Shown here: positions 29,176 through 37,847 of the stretch, piece after piece
Layout of the letters: the number at the start of each line of letters is the position of its first letter
How positions within the stretch are numbered: position 1 is the first letter of the stretch
Assembly (NCBI RefSeq): GCF_016907085.1
Contig: NZ_JAFBBJ010000001.1
Location: 2,976,001 to 3,040,000 of the forward strand
Length of the DNA stretch: 64,000 nt
DNA from: Clavibacter michiganensis
Lineage (GTDB): Bacteria > Actinomycetota > Actinomycetes > Actinomycetales > Microbacteriaceae
Reading direction: 5' to 3'
Notes under the pieces: generated by a model
What the model was told of the DNA's origin: nothing
Databases searched by the model: none
The model's input: only the letters and a program-made list of their open reading frames with translations
Position numbers and translations under genes: made by a program

Positions 29176-29574
29176 TCAGCGGCGACGGCGGATCCGGATG
29201 GGCCCCTTGGCCGTGGAGGGATCGACGACCGACCCCTTCTGCGTGATCTCCACCTCGCCCGCGTCGACGAGCCGCCGGGCCGCGCGGCGGGCCGGCTCCA
29301 TGAGGTCGCGCCAGTCGTCGGGGGACTCCGCGCGGGCGGCCTCCGACGGGCAGATGGTGGCGCCGCCGGCGCGGTGCGCGAGGAGGTCGAGGATCCGCCG
29401 CTCGAGCCGCGCGTCGACGTCGCTGACGCCACGGCGCCGGCACGCGTCGCTGCAGTAGCGCACCTCGTCCCAGTCGCGCTCCCACTTCTTGCGCCACTCG
29501 ATGGTGCGACCGCACGAGGCGCAGGTCTTGGGCTCGGGGACGCGCTCCTTCGTGTTCGATGCCCGGTGCGCCAT
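29176..29574 (-). CDS. DUF2256/DUF3253-type zinc-ribbon plus winged-helix protein
   Basis: A 132-residue protein. The N-terminal part (CASCGRTIEWRKKWERDWDEVRYCSDACRRR, residues ~18-48) is a four-cysteine zinc ribbon of the DUF2256 kind. The rest (residues ~55-125) resembles the DUF3253 winged-helix fold: ERRILDLLAHRAGGATICPSEAAR and RLVDAGEVEITQKG. Function unknown; small nucleic-acid-binding proteins of this design are common. The ATG at 29574 directly follows GGAGGG, unusually close, so the start is not certain. Confidence 0.75.
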   Translation of the reverse strand: MAHRASNTKERVPEPKTCASCGRTIEWRKKWERDWDEVRYCSDACRRRGVSDVDARLERRILDLLAHRAGGATICPSEAARAESPDDWRDLMEPARRAARRLVDAGEVEITQKGSVVDPSTAKGPIRIRRRR

Positions 29575-29762
29575 CCCTCCAGCATGCTCCGCGGAGAGGG
29601 GTGTCGGCTGGATGCGGTAACGCACTACTGAAAACCCGGCGCGAGCGGGGATTTCCCGACGCCGGGTGCGATACTTCCCCCACGGGGCGGGTTCCCGGTG
29701 CGGGCGATCAGCGGTCCGAGCGACCGCCGCACCCGCGGCCCGCATCGCACAAGGAGCACCCC

Positions 29763-32700
29763 CTGCATCTCCTCTCCGTCTTCAGCCTCCGCAACCGGGC
29801 CCTGATCGCGCTCATCACGATCGTCATCGGGGTGTTCGGCGGCATCGCGCTGACGACGCTCAAGCAGGAGCTCATCCCGTCGGTGTCGTTCCCGCAGCTC
29901 GCGGTCGTCACGGCGTACCCGGGGGCGTCGCCCGCGGTCGTGGACACCGACGTGTCGACGCCGATCGAGCGCGCGATCCAGGCGGTGCCGGGCCTCGAGT
30001 CCTCCACCGCGACCTCGCGCACCGACTCGTCCGTCATCTCCGCGTCGTTCACGTACGGCACCGACCTCGCGACGGCCGAGCAGAAGATCGACCAGGCCAT
30101 CAACCGGATCCGCACCACGCTGCCCGACGGCATCGACCCCGTGGTCATCGCGGGCAGCATCGACGACCTGCCGGTGATCCAGATCGCGGTCACGAGCGAC
30201 CTCAGCCCGCAGGACCTCACGGCCGCGCTCGAGCGCTCGACCCTCGCCGACATCCGCAAGCTCGCGGGCGTCCGCGACGCGAGCCTGCTCGGCACGGTCG
30301 GGCAGCGCGTGGTCATCACGCCGGACCCCGCGAAGGTGCAGGCGGCGGGCCTCAGCAACCAGGCGATCCGCGACGCGCTCGACGCGAACGGCTCGCTCCT
30401 GCCCGCGGGCTCGGTGACGGAGGACGGCACGACGCTGTCGGTGCAGTCGGGCACGCGCCTCGGATCCACCCAGGACCTCGCGTCGCTGCCGCTCCTGGGC
30501 GCCGCGGGCGGGCGGCAGCTCACGATCGGCGACGTCGCCCTCGTGGAGCTCGGCCAGGATCCGACCACCGGCATCTCGCGCGTCGACGGCCAGCCGTCGC
30601 TCACCATCGCCGTGACGAAGACGCCCGCGGGCAACACGGTCGACGTCTCGCACCTCGTCACCCAGCTCCTGCCGCAGCTGTCGGAGGACTTGGGGAGCAA
30701 CACCAAGTTCACGGTCGTGTTCGACCAGGCGCCCTTCATCGAGCAGTCGATCTCGAGCCTGACCACCGAGGGCCTGCTCGGCCTCGTGTTCGCGGTGCTC
30801 GTGATCCTCGTGTTCCTGATGTCGATCCGGTCCACGATCGTCACCGCGATCTCCATCCCGGCCTCGGTGCTCATCACCTTCATCGGGATGCTCGCCTCCG
30901 GCTACACGCTCAACATCATCACGCTCGGCGCGCTCACGATCGCGGTCGGGCGCGTGGTGGACGACTCGATCGTGGTGATCGAGAACATCAAGCGGCACCT
31001 CTCCTTCACGCCCGACCGGCTCGAGGCGATCCGCGCCGCCGTTCGGGAGGTCGCGGGCGCGGTGACGGCGTCGACCGCCACGACCGTCGCGGTGTTCCTG
31101 CCGATCGCGCTCGTGGGCGACATCACGGGGGAGCTCTTCCGGCCCTTCGCGCTGACGGTGACCATCGCGCTCGCCGCGTCGCTGTTCGTCGCGCTGACGA
31201 TCGTGCCGGTGCTCGCGTACTGGTTCCTGCGGCCGGAGGGCGAGTCGCGTCGGGCGCGCAGGAAGGCCGCCGCCGCGGCGGCCGCGGAGACCACGCGCAC
31301 CGGCGCGCACGCGGCCGTCCGCGGATCCGTCGACGACCGCGGGCGGTCCGGCCGGCGGGCCCGCGGATCGCACGCCGCCGATGGCCAGAGCGAGGGCCAG
31401 AGCGGCGGCGAGGGCCTCGGCGCCCCGACGCGCCTCCAGCGCGGCTACCGGCCGATCCTCGCGTGGACGCTCAAGCACTCGGCCGTCACGCTGATCCTCG
31501 CGATCCTCGTGCTCGGCGGCACCGTGGCGCTCATCCCGAGCATGAAGACGAACTTCCTCGGCGACAGCGGGCAGAACACGCTCACCGTCTCGCAGGAGCT
31601 GCCGAGCGACACGAGCCTCGAGGCGCAGGACACCGCGGCCACGAAGGTCGAGCAGGCCCTCATCGGCGTGTCCGGCGTCGAGACCGTGCAGACCTCGATC
31701 GGCTCGGACAGCACCTCTCTCACGTCGGCCTTCGGGGGCGGCGGCGGGATCACGTTCGCGCTGACCACCGACGCCGACGCCGACCAGGACGCGATCCGCG
31801 AGCGCGTGCGCACGGCGGTCGACGGCCTCACCGACGTGGGCGACGTGTCGCTCGCGGCGGCCTCGGGCGGGTTCTCCTCGAGCGACATCGAGGTGCAGAT
31901 CACCGCGAACGACGCCGACGACCTGAAGACGTCGGCCGACGCGATCCTGGCCGCCGTGAAGGACATCCCCTCGATCGAGCAGGCCACGAGCAACCTCTCC
32001 GAGACGCAGCCGTACATCGCCGTGACGGTCGACCGGGCGAAGGCCGCGGCCGCCGGGCTCAGCGAGCAGGCCGTGGGCGGCATCGTCACCGCGAGCCGAC
32101 TCCCGGCCGCGGTCGGGCAGGTCGTGATCGACGAGAAGACGCTGTCCATCTACATCCAGGACCCGGACGCCGCGCAGAGCCTGCAGGGGCTGCGGGACTT
32201 CTCGATCCCCACCGCCCGCGGCCTCGTGCCGCTGAGCGACCTCGCGACCGTCGAGGTCGCCGACGGACCCGCGACCGTCACGACCACCGGCGGCTTCCGC
32301 AGCGCGACCGTGAGCGCGACGCCCGGTAGCGACGACGTGGGCTTCGCGTCGTCCGAGGTGTCGCAGGCCGTCGCCGACGTGCAGCTGCCGGCCGGCGCGC
32401 AGGCCTCCCTCGGCGGCGTCGCGTCGCAGCAGTCCGACGCGTTCGGGCAGCTCGGGCTCGCGGTGCTGGCGGCGATCCTGATCGTCTACATCATCATGGT
32501 GGCGACGTTCCGCAGCCTCATCCAGCCGCTCGTGCTGCTCGTCTCGGTGCCGTTCGCGGCGACCGGCGCGGTGCTGCTGCAGGTGGTGACGGGGATCCCG
32601 CTGGGCGTCGCGTCGATCATCGGCCTGCTGATGCTCGTGGGCATCGTGGTGACCAACGCGATCGTGCTCATCGACCTGGTGAACCAGTACCGGACGCGCG

Positions 32701-33029
32701 GCATGGGCCTGCGGGAGGCGATCCTGCAGGGCGCCGGGCGACGGCTCCGGCCCATCCTCATGACGGCGCTCGCGACGATCTTCGCGCTGCTGCCGCTCGC
32801 GATCGGCCTGACCGGGCACGGCGGGTTCATCTCGCAGCCGCTCGCGATCGTCGTGATCGGCGGCCTGCTGTCGTCGACCGTGCTCACGCTGCTCGTGCTC
32901 CCGTCGCTGTACTCGCTCGTGGAGCGCGCGGCGCTGCGGATCCGGGCGCGCGGCGAGCGGAAGCGGGCCGAGCGCGGGCTGCCGGCCGGCGGATCCGCGA
33001 CGACGACCGAGGCCGGCGTCGCGGGCTGA
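29763..33029 (+). CDS. RND-family efflux transporter (AcrB/MMPL type) with apparent CTG start
   Basis: A protein of 1,088 residues with classical RND architecture. TM1 is at the N-terminus (LIALITIVIGVFGGIAL), then a large periplasmic-type porter loop (~40-335), TM2-6 with the GRVVDDSIVVIENIKRH proton-relay signature near residue 410, a cytoplasmic low-complexity linker (~500-560), TM7, a second loop and TM8-12. It probably exports hydrophobic compounds or lipids by proton antiport. No ATG, GTG or TTG lies in frame near the N-terminus. AAGGAG (29751-29756) is 6 nt before CTG at 29763, where family similarity begins (LHLLSVFSLRNRALI). No membrane-fusion partner gene lies alongside. Confidence 0.88.
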   Translation: MHLLSVFSLRNRALIALITIVIGVFGGIALTTLKQELIPSVSFPQLAVVTAYPGASPAVVDTDVSTPIERAIQAVPGLESSTATSRTDSSVISASFTYGTDLATAEQKIDQAINRIRTTLPDGIDPVVIAGSIDDLPVIQIAVTSDLSPQDLTAALERSTLADIRKLAGVRDASLLGTVGQRVVITPDPAKVQAAGLSNQAIRDALDANGSLLPAGSVTEDGTTLSVQSGTRLGSTQDLASLPLLGAAGGRQLTIGDVALVELGQDPTTGISRVDGQPSLTIAVTKTPAGNTVDVSHLVTQLLPQLSEDLGSNTKFTVVFDQAPFIEQSISSLTTEGLLGLVFAVLVILVFLMSIRSTIVTAISIPASVLITFIGMLASGYTLNIITLGALTIAVGRVVDDSIVVIENIKRHLSFTPDRLEAIRAAVREVAGAVTASTATTVAVFLPIALVGDITGELFRPFALTVTIALAASLFVALTIVPVLAYWFLRPEGESRRARRKAAAAAAAETTRTGAHAAVRGSVDDRGRSGRRARGSHAADGQSEGQSGGEGLGAPTRLQRGYRPILAWTLKHSAVTLILAILVLGGTVALIPSMKTNFLGDSGQNTLTVSQELPSDTSLEAQDTAATKVEQALIGVSGVETVQTSIGSDSTSLTSAFGGGGGITFALTTDADADQDAIRERVRTAVDGLTDVGDVSLAAASGGFSSSDIEVQITANDADDLKTSADAILAAVKDIPSIEQATSNLSETQPYIAVTVDRAKAAAAGLSEQAVGGIVTASRLPAAVGQVVIDEKTLSIYIQDPDAAQSLQGLRDFSIPTARGLVPLSDLATVEVADGPATVTTTGGFRSATVSATPGSDDVGFASSEVSQAVADVQLPAGAQASLGGVASQQSDAFGQLGLAVLAAILIVYIIMVATFRSLIQPLVLLVSVPFAATGAVLLQVVTGIPLGVASIIGLLMLVGIVVTNAIVLIDLVNQYRTRGMGLREAILQGAGRRLRPILMTALATIFALLPLAIGLTGHGGFISQPLAIVVIGGLLSSTVLTLLVLPSLYSLVERAALRIRARGERKRAERGLPAGGSATTTEAGVAG

Positions 33030-33104
33030 CCCACACCCACGACCCCGCCCGGGGGCGCCGCGGGGCGCGCCCGGGCGGAGCGCTGCCCTGGTGCCCGGGG
33101 CGCC

Positions 33105-33170
33105 GGTCCGGTAGTGTGTTCCAGTCGGCTCTTGACACCGCTACCGGACCATCCATCCGGGCGGATGGAT
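33105..33170 (+). promoter_or_regulatory. Structured promoter/leader region upstream of the DEAD-box gene
   Basis: Within the 319-bp spacer 33030-33348 there is a perfect 10-bp inverted repeat, GGTCCGGTAG (33105-33114) and CTACCGGACC (33141-33150), enclosing a consensus TTGACA box (33132-33137). It is followed by an 8-bp hairpin ATCCATCC-GGGC-GGATGGAT (33151-33170) ending in TTTG. No gene is seen in the spacer. Either an RND terminator or a long structured helicase leader, as in cold-shock helicases, would fit. Confidence 0.4.
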
Positions 33171-33348
33171 TTGTCAGTCAGGTGGGCCGGTTTCCCCCTC
33201 TCGTTCCGTAGAGGGGTACGTCACGCGATGACACGGCACCCGGTCGACGACTGCCCGGGTTGAGAGCAGCTCTGCGCACCCTGATCCTGTAGCGCGCTGC
33301 TTCGCACATGCGCATTGTCATGCATCCGAGCAGAACGAGGACTCCCTC

Positions 33349-35604
33349 ATGCCCTACAACAACGACTCCCCGCGCGGCGCCAAGCGCGCCCCCGCGGGAT
33401 CCCGCAGCCCGAACCACCGCGGCTACAACTCCGATCCCGCGCCCAAGAAGCAGCGCTGGAACGCCGACGAGCGCGCCCAGCGCTCCGGCCAGGACGACCG
33501 TCCCCAGCGCGGCGGCGCAGCGCGCCCCGCGCGCGGCGGCGACCGCCCCAACTGGGAGCCCCGCGCCGAGCGCCCTGCCGGTCGCGGCGAGCGTCCCGCG
33601 TACGGCGACCGCCCCAACCGCGCCGGCCAGCGCCCCGAGCGCGGCGATGCCCGCCCGCAGCGCGGCGAGCGCCCCTCGTACGGCGGCGGCAACGACCGCG
33701 GCCAGCGCAGCGAGCGTCCCTCCTACGGCGCCGAGCGCGGCCAGCGCTCCGAGCGCCCGTCGTACGGGAACGCGCGTCCCGACCGTGGCGGCGAGCGCTC
33801 CGAGCGTCCCTCGTACAACGACCGCGCGCCGCGCGGCGACCGTCCGTCCTACGGGAACGACCGGCCGCAGCGGTCGGAGCGTCCCGCGTACAACGACCGT
33901 CCGGCTCGTTCGGAGCGTCCGTCGTACAACGACCGCGCCGAGCGTCCCTCGTACGGCGACCGCGCCCAGCGCAGCGAGCGCCCTGCGTACAACGTCCGTG
34001 CCGAGCGCCCGTCGTACAACGACCGGAACGCTCGCACCGAGCGTCCCGCGTACAACGACCGTCCCGCCCGCACCGAGCGCCCGTCCTACAACGACTCCCG
34101 GCCCGCCCGCACGGAGCGCCCGTCGTACGGTGACCGCGCCGAGCGATCCGAGCGTCCGTCGTACAACGACTCCCGCCCGGCCCGCACGGAGCGCCCGTCG
34201 TACGGCGACCGCCCGGCCCGCACCGAGCGTCCGTCGTACGGCGACCGGCCCCAGCGGTCCGAGCGCCCCTCCTACGGCGACCGCCCCCAGCGCAGCGAGC
34301 GCCCGTCCTACGACGACGCCCGCCCCAAGCGCGACAGCGACTTCTACCCGAGCAAGGAGGGCGCCCCGCGCCACGCTCCCGCCGAGGACGTCGTGCTCGA
34401 GCGCCTCGAGGCCCAGGCCACCACGGCCAAGGACGTCGACGGCGTGACCTTCGCCGCGCTCGGCCTCGGCCAGAACATCGTCCGCGTGCTCGAGGAGCTG
34501 GGTGCGGCGAGCCCGTTCCCGATCCAGGCCGCCACGATCCCCGACGTGCTCGCGGGTCGCGACGTGCTCGGCCGCGGCCGCACCGGATCCGGCAAGACCA
34601 TCGCGTTCGGCGCGCCCCTCGTGGAGCGCCTGCTCGAGAACGACGGCGCGAAGAACCGCAAGATGGGCCGCAAGCCCCGCGCGCTGATCCTCGCCCCGAC
34701 GCGCGAGCTCGCCATGCAGATCGACCGCACGGTGCAGCCCATCGCCCGCTCGGTGGGCCTGTTCACCACCACGATCTTCGGCGGCGTGCCGCAGTTCAAG
34801 CAGGTCGGTGCGCTGCAGCGCGGCGTCGACATCCTCATCGCGACCCCCGGCCGCCTCGAGGACCTCATCGACCAGGGCCGCCTCGACCTCTCGGAGATCG
34901 TCGTCACCGTGCTCGACGAGGCCGACCACATGTGCGACCTCGGCTTCCTCGAGCCCGTGCAGCGGATCCTCCGCCAGGTGAAGAAGGACGGCCAGCGCCT
35001 GCTCTTCTCCGCCACGCTCGACAAGGGCGTCGCGACGCTCGTCAACGAGTTCCTGCCGTCGCCCAGCGTCCACGAGGTCGCGGGCGAGGACCAGGCGTCG
35101 TCGACCATCGACCACCGCGTGCTCCTCATCGAGCAGCGCGACAAGGCCGCGATCATCGAGCAGCTCAGCTCGGGCGAGGGCAAGACGCTGATCTTCGCCC
35201 GCACCCGCGCGTTCGCCGAGCAGCTCGCCGACCAGCTCGAGGACGCCGGCATCCCGGCCACGTCGCTGCACGGCGACCTCAACCAGGCGCGCCGCACGCG
35301 CAACCTGCAGCTCCTCACGAGCGGCAAGGTCCGCGTGCTCGTGGCCACCGACGTCGCCGCCCGCGGCATCCACGTGGACGACATCGGGCTGGTCATCCAG
35401 GCCGACGCGCCCGACGAGTACAAGAGCTACCTCCACCGCGCCGGCCGCACGGGCCGCGCGGGCAAGCAGGGCACCGTCGTGACGCTGATCACGAAGGCCC
35501 GCCGTCGTCGCATGGACGACCTCCTGGGTCGCGCCGAGATCACGGCCACGACGGTCATGGCCGCTGCCGGGGACCGCGTCATCGCGGACCTCGCGCGCGT
35601 CTAG
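33349..35604 (+). CDS. DEAD-box RNA helicase with repeat-rich N-terminal tail
   Basis: A 751-residue ATP-dependent RNA helicase. Residues ~1-330 are a disordered, Arg/Tyr/Gly/Asn-rich tail with 19 copies of a RxERPSYxDR-like repeat (nt ~33589-34320). The core follows: Q-motif (FAALGL...PFPIQAATIP), RTGSGKT (motif I), PTRELA, TPGR, VLDEADHM (motif II), SAT, then the second RecA domain with ARTRAFAEQLADQL and HRAGRTGRAG. It probably unwinds structured RNA in ribosome assembly or mRNA turnover. The tail is of a composition known to promote RNA binding and phase separation. There is no C-terminal extension; the usual basic tail is N-terminal instead. Confidence 0.9.
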   Translation: MPYNNDSPRGAKRAPAGSRSPNHRGYNSDPAPKKQRWNADERAQRSGQDDRPQRGGAARPARGGDRPNWEPRAERPAGRGERPAYGDRPNRAGQRPERGDARPQRGERPSYGGGNDRGQRSERPSYGAERGQRSERPSYGNARPDRGGERSERPSYNDRAPRGDRPSYGNDRPQRSERPAYNDRPARSERPSYNDRAERPSYGDRAQRSERPAYNVRAERPSYNDRNARTERPAYNDRPARTERPSYNDSRPARTERPSYGDRAERSERPSYNDSRPARTERPSYGDRPARTERPSYGDRPQRSERPSYGDRPQRSERPSYDDARPKRDSDFYPSKEGAPRHAPAEDVVLERLEAQATTAKDVDGVTFAALGLGQNIVRVLEELGAASPFPIQAATIPDVLAGRDVLGRGRTGSGKTIAFGAPLVERLLENDGAKNRKMGRKPRALILAPTRELAMQIDRTVQPIARSVGLFTTTIFGGVPQFKQVGALQRGVDILIATPGRLEDLIDQGRLDLSEIVVTVLDEADHMCDLGFLEPVQRILRQVKKDGQRLLFSATLDKGVATLVNEFLPSPSVHEVAGEDQASSTIDHRVLLIEQRDKAAIIEQLSSGEGKTLIFARTRAFAEQLADQLEDAGIPATSLHGDLNQARRTRNLQLLTSGKVRVLVATDVAARGIHVDDIGLVIQADAPDEYKSYLHRAGRTGRAGKQGTVVTLITKARRRRMDDLLGRAEITATTVMAAAGDRVIADLARV

Positions 35605-35624
35605 CGCTCACGCACGACCACGAC

Positions 35625-35657
35625 GGCCGTCCCATCCCTCAGCGGGGTGGGACGGCC
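35625..35657. terminator. Terminator hairpin after the helicase gene
   Basis: GGCCGTCCCA (35625-35634) and TGGGACGGCC (35648-35657) form a perfect 10-bp stem, 20 bp after the stop codon. Confidence 0.65.
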
Positions 35658-35698
35658 GACGTCGTGCGCGGAGCACGCGGTCTGGCATCCTCGATGCC

Positions 35699-36229
35699 GT
35701 GCCCGACCGGATCCGCCTGCTCACGCCCGACGACGCCTCCGCGCTCTCCGAGCTGCGCCTGCGGGACCGTGCGCACCTCGCGCCGTGGGAGCCGATCCGG
35801 GACCCGGACCACGACACCCCCGCCGGCCAGCGCGCCGACCTCGAGGCGGCGCTCGCGCTGCACGCGCGCGGGCAGGGCGTGCCGCTCGCAATCCTCGACG
35901 ACGACGGATCCGTGGCCGGGCGCATCAACCTGAACACCGTCGTCCGCGGCGCGTTCGAGTCGTGCTCTGTGGGGTACTGGCTCGCGGCGGATCGCACCGG
36001 CCGCGGGCTCGCGACCGGGGCGGTGCGCGCGGCGGTGGACCTTTCGTTCGGCGAGCTCGGGCTGCACCGGGTCGAGGCGGGCACGCTCGTGCACAACGCC
36101 GCGTCGCAGGCCGTGCTCAGCCGCGCGGGGTTCACGCGATACGGGCTCGCGCCGCGCTACCTCCGCATCGCGGGGGAGTGGCAGGACCACGTGCTGTTCC
36201 AGCGGCTGGCGGACGACCCGCCGGTCTGA
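35699..36229 (+). CDS. RimJ/RimL-type GNAT N-acetyltransferase
   Basis: A 176-residue acetyl-CoA-dependent transferase. It has RIRLLTPDDASALSELR at the N-terminus, SCSVGYWLAADRTGRGLATGAV (acetyl-CoA loop RTGRGLAT, about residue 100) and LHRVEAGTLVHNAASQAVLSRAGF, typical of the RimJ/RimL group that acetylates ribosomal or other protein N-termini and small amines. The substrate is unknown. The GTG start at 35699 has CATCCT 7 nt upstream and no ribosome site, so it is possibly leaderless. Confidence 0.85.
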   Translation: MPDRIRLLTPDDASALSELRLRDRAHLAPWEPIRDPDHDTPAGQRADLEAALALHARGQGVPLAILDDDGSVAGRINLNTVVRGAFESCSVGYWLAADRTGRGLATGAVRAAVDLSFGELGLHRVEAGTLVHNAASQAVLSRAGFTRYGLAPRYLRIAGEWQDHVLFQRLADDPPV

Positions 36230-36260
36230 TGTCCCGGCGTCCCCGACTAACCTCGACCGC

Positions 36261-36752
36261 ATGCAGATCCGCCCCGCCACGGACGCCGACTGGCCCCTGA
36301 TCCACCCCTTCTACCGGGAGATCGTCGACGCCGGCCGGACCTACGCGCTGCCGGCCGGGCAGTCGCTCGAGGAGGCGCGGCCGCACTGGATGGCGGAGGC
36401 GCCGGCCCGCACCTTCGTGGCGGTGGACGATGACGGCACGGTGCTCGGATCCGCCAAGGCCGGCCCGAACCGCCCGGGCCGCGGCGCGCACGTGGCGACG
36501 GGCTCGTTCCTCGTGGATCCCGCGCACGCCGGCCGAGGCGTCGGCCGCGCGCTCGGCGAGTTCGTGTTGGCGTGGGCGCGCGCGGAGGGCTACCGGGCGA
36601 TCCAGTTCAACGCCGTCGTGGAGACGAACCACGCCGCGGTGCACCTGTGGCGGTCGCTGGGGTTCCGGATCATCGGCACCGTCCCCGGGGCGTTCGACCA
36701 CGCCGACGACGGGCTGGTCGGCCTGCACGTGATGCACCTGCCGCTCGACTGA
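36261..36752 (+). CDS. GNAT-family N-acetyltransferase
   Basis: A 163-residue acetyltransferase. It shows MQIRPATDADWPLIHPFYREIV, then FLVDPAHAGRGVGRALGEFVL (pyrophosphate loop AGRGVGRA, about residue 90), then NAVVETNHAAVHLWRSLGF. It resembles phosphinothricin-acetyltransferase-like proteins; the substrate is unknown. TAACCT, 7 nt upstream of the ATG, suggests a leaderless transcript. It is adjacent to another GNAT gene but only distantly similar to it. Confidence 0.85.
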   Translation: MQIRPATDADWPLIHPFYREIVDAGRTYALPAGQSLEEARPHWMAEAPARTFVAVDDDGTVLGSAKAGPNRPGRGAHVATGSFLVDPAHAGRGVGRALGEFVLAWARAEGYRAIQFNAVVETNHAAVHLWRSLGFRIIGTVPGAFDHADDGLVGLHVMHLPLD

Positions 36753-36779
36753 CGCCGGCTCGCCCTGGCTGCCGAGAGG

Positions 36780-36803
36780 GCATGTGCCTATGTCAGAACA
36801 TGC
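36780..36803. promoter_or_regulatory. Candidate operator upstream of the inositol operon
   Basis: A 24-bp dyad GCATGT-N12-ACATGC contains an inner ATGT-CAGA-ACAT palindrome, 67 bp before iolC. It is well placed for an IolR/GntR-type repressor; the inner TGTCAGAACA resembles IolR sites described for Corynebacterium (recalled, not checked). Confidence 0.4.
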
Positions 36804-36869
36804 GCTACGTTGGACGGACAGCAGCACCCGCCCACCGCCCTCCATCGCCGGAGAGGAAGCAGCGCCGCC

Positions 36870-37847
36870 ATGAGCCCTGCCATGAACGCAGTCCCCGCCT
36901 CGACCCCGATCCACGACGTGATCACCATCGGCCGCGTCGGCGTCGACCTCTACCCGCTCCAGGACGGCGTGGGCCTCGAAGACGTCGAGACGTTCGGCAA
37001 GTACCTCGGCGGGAGCGCGGCCAACGTCGCGGTCGCGGCCGCCCGGCACGGCAGGTCCGCCGCCCTCGTCTCGCGCGTCGGCGACGACCCGTTCGGCCGG
37101 TACGTGACGCGGGAGCTCGAGCGCCTCGGCGTCTCCGCGGCCTTCGTGCCCCCGGTCGAGGACCTGCCGACGCCCGTCACCTTCTGCGAGATCTTCCCGC
37201 CCGACGACTTCCCGCTCTACTTCTACCGCCGTCCGAAGGCGCCCGACCTCTGCGTCGAGGCCGACGCGCTCGACCGGGCGGCGATCCAGGACGCGCGCGT
37301 CTACTGGTCGACCGTCACGGGACTGAGCGAGGAGCCGAGCCGATCCGCGCACCACGCCGCGTGGGCCGCCCGCGCGCGCCGGCCGCTCACGGTGCTCGAC
37401 CTCGACTACCGGCCGATGTTCTGGTCGTCGCCCGCGGACGCGACCCGCGAGGTCGGCCGGGCGCTCGAGCACGTGACCGTCGCCGTCGGCAACCGCGAGG
37501 AGTGCGAGATCGCCGTGGGGGAGACGGATCCGCTGCGGGCCGCCGACGCGCTGCTCGACCGCGGCGTCGAGCTCGCCATCGTCAAGCAGGGGCCGAAGGG
37601 CGTGCTCGCCAAGACGCGCGACGAGACCGTGGAGGTGCCGCCGTACCCGGTCGAGGTCGTCAACGGGCTCGGCGCGGGCGACGGCTTCGGCGGCGCGCTC
37701 GTGCACGGTCTGCTCGCCGGATGGGACCTCGAGCGGATCCTGCGCTTCGCCAACGTCGCGGGCGCCATCGTCGCCTCCCGCCGCGAGTGCTCGACCGCCA
37801 TGCCGACGACCGCCGAGGTCGAGGCCGTGCTGGCAGGTCTCCGGTGA
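36870..37847 (+). CDS. iolC: 5-dehydro-2-deoxygluconokinase
   Basis: PfkB-family sugar kinase phosphorylating 5-dehydro-2-deoxy-D-gluconate in myo-inositol breakdown. In the 325-residue protein, GRVGVDLYPLQDGVGLEDVETF and YLGGSAANVAVAAARHG match the IolC N-terminus, and the C-terminal PfkB motif NGLGAGDGFGGALVHGLL holds the catalytic Asp. ATG 36870 (MSPAMNAV) was chosen over the longer frame because the upstream part is not conserved in character. The stop overlaps the next gene's GTG. Confidence 0.93.
   Translation: MSPAMNAVPASTPIHDVITIGRVGVDLYPLQDGVGLEDVETFGKYLGGSAANVAVAAARHGRSAALVSRVGDDPFGRYVTRELERLGVSAAFVPPVEDLPTPVTFCEIFPPDDFPLYFYRRPKAPDLCVEADALDRAAIQDARVYWSTVTGLSEEPSRSAHHAAWAARARRPLTVLDLDYRPMFWSSPADATREVGRALEHVTVAVGNREECEIAVGETDPLRAADALLDRGVELAIVKQGPKGVLAKTRDETVEVPPYPVEVVNGLGAGDGFGGALVHGLLAGWDLERILRFANVAGAIVASRRECSTAMPTTAEVEAVLAGLR

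Noticed and set aside
33589..34320. CRISPR-like or tandem DNA repeat array
   Set aside because: The periodicity is imperfect, follows codons and encodes a repeated protein tail in the helicase frame; there are no equal-length unique spacers.
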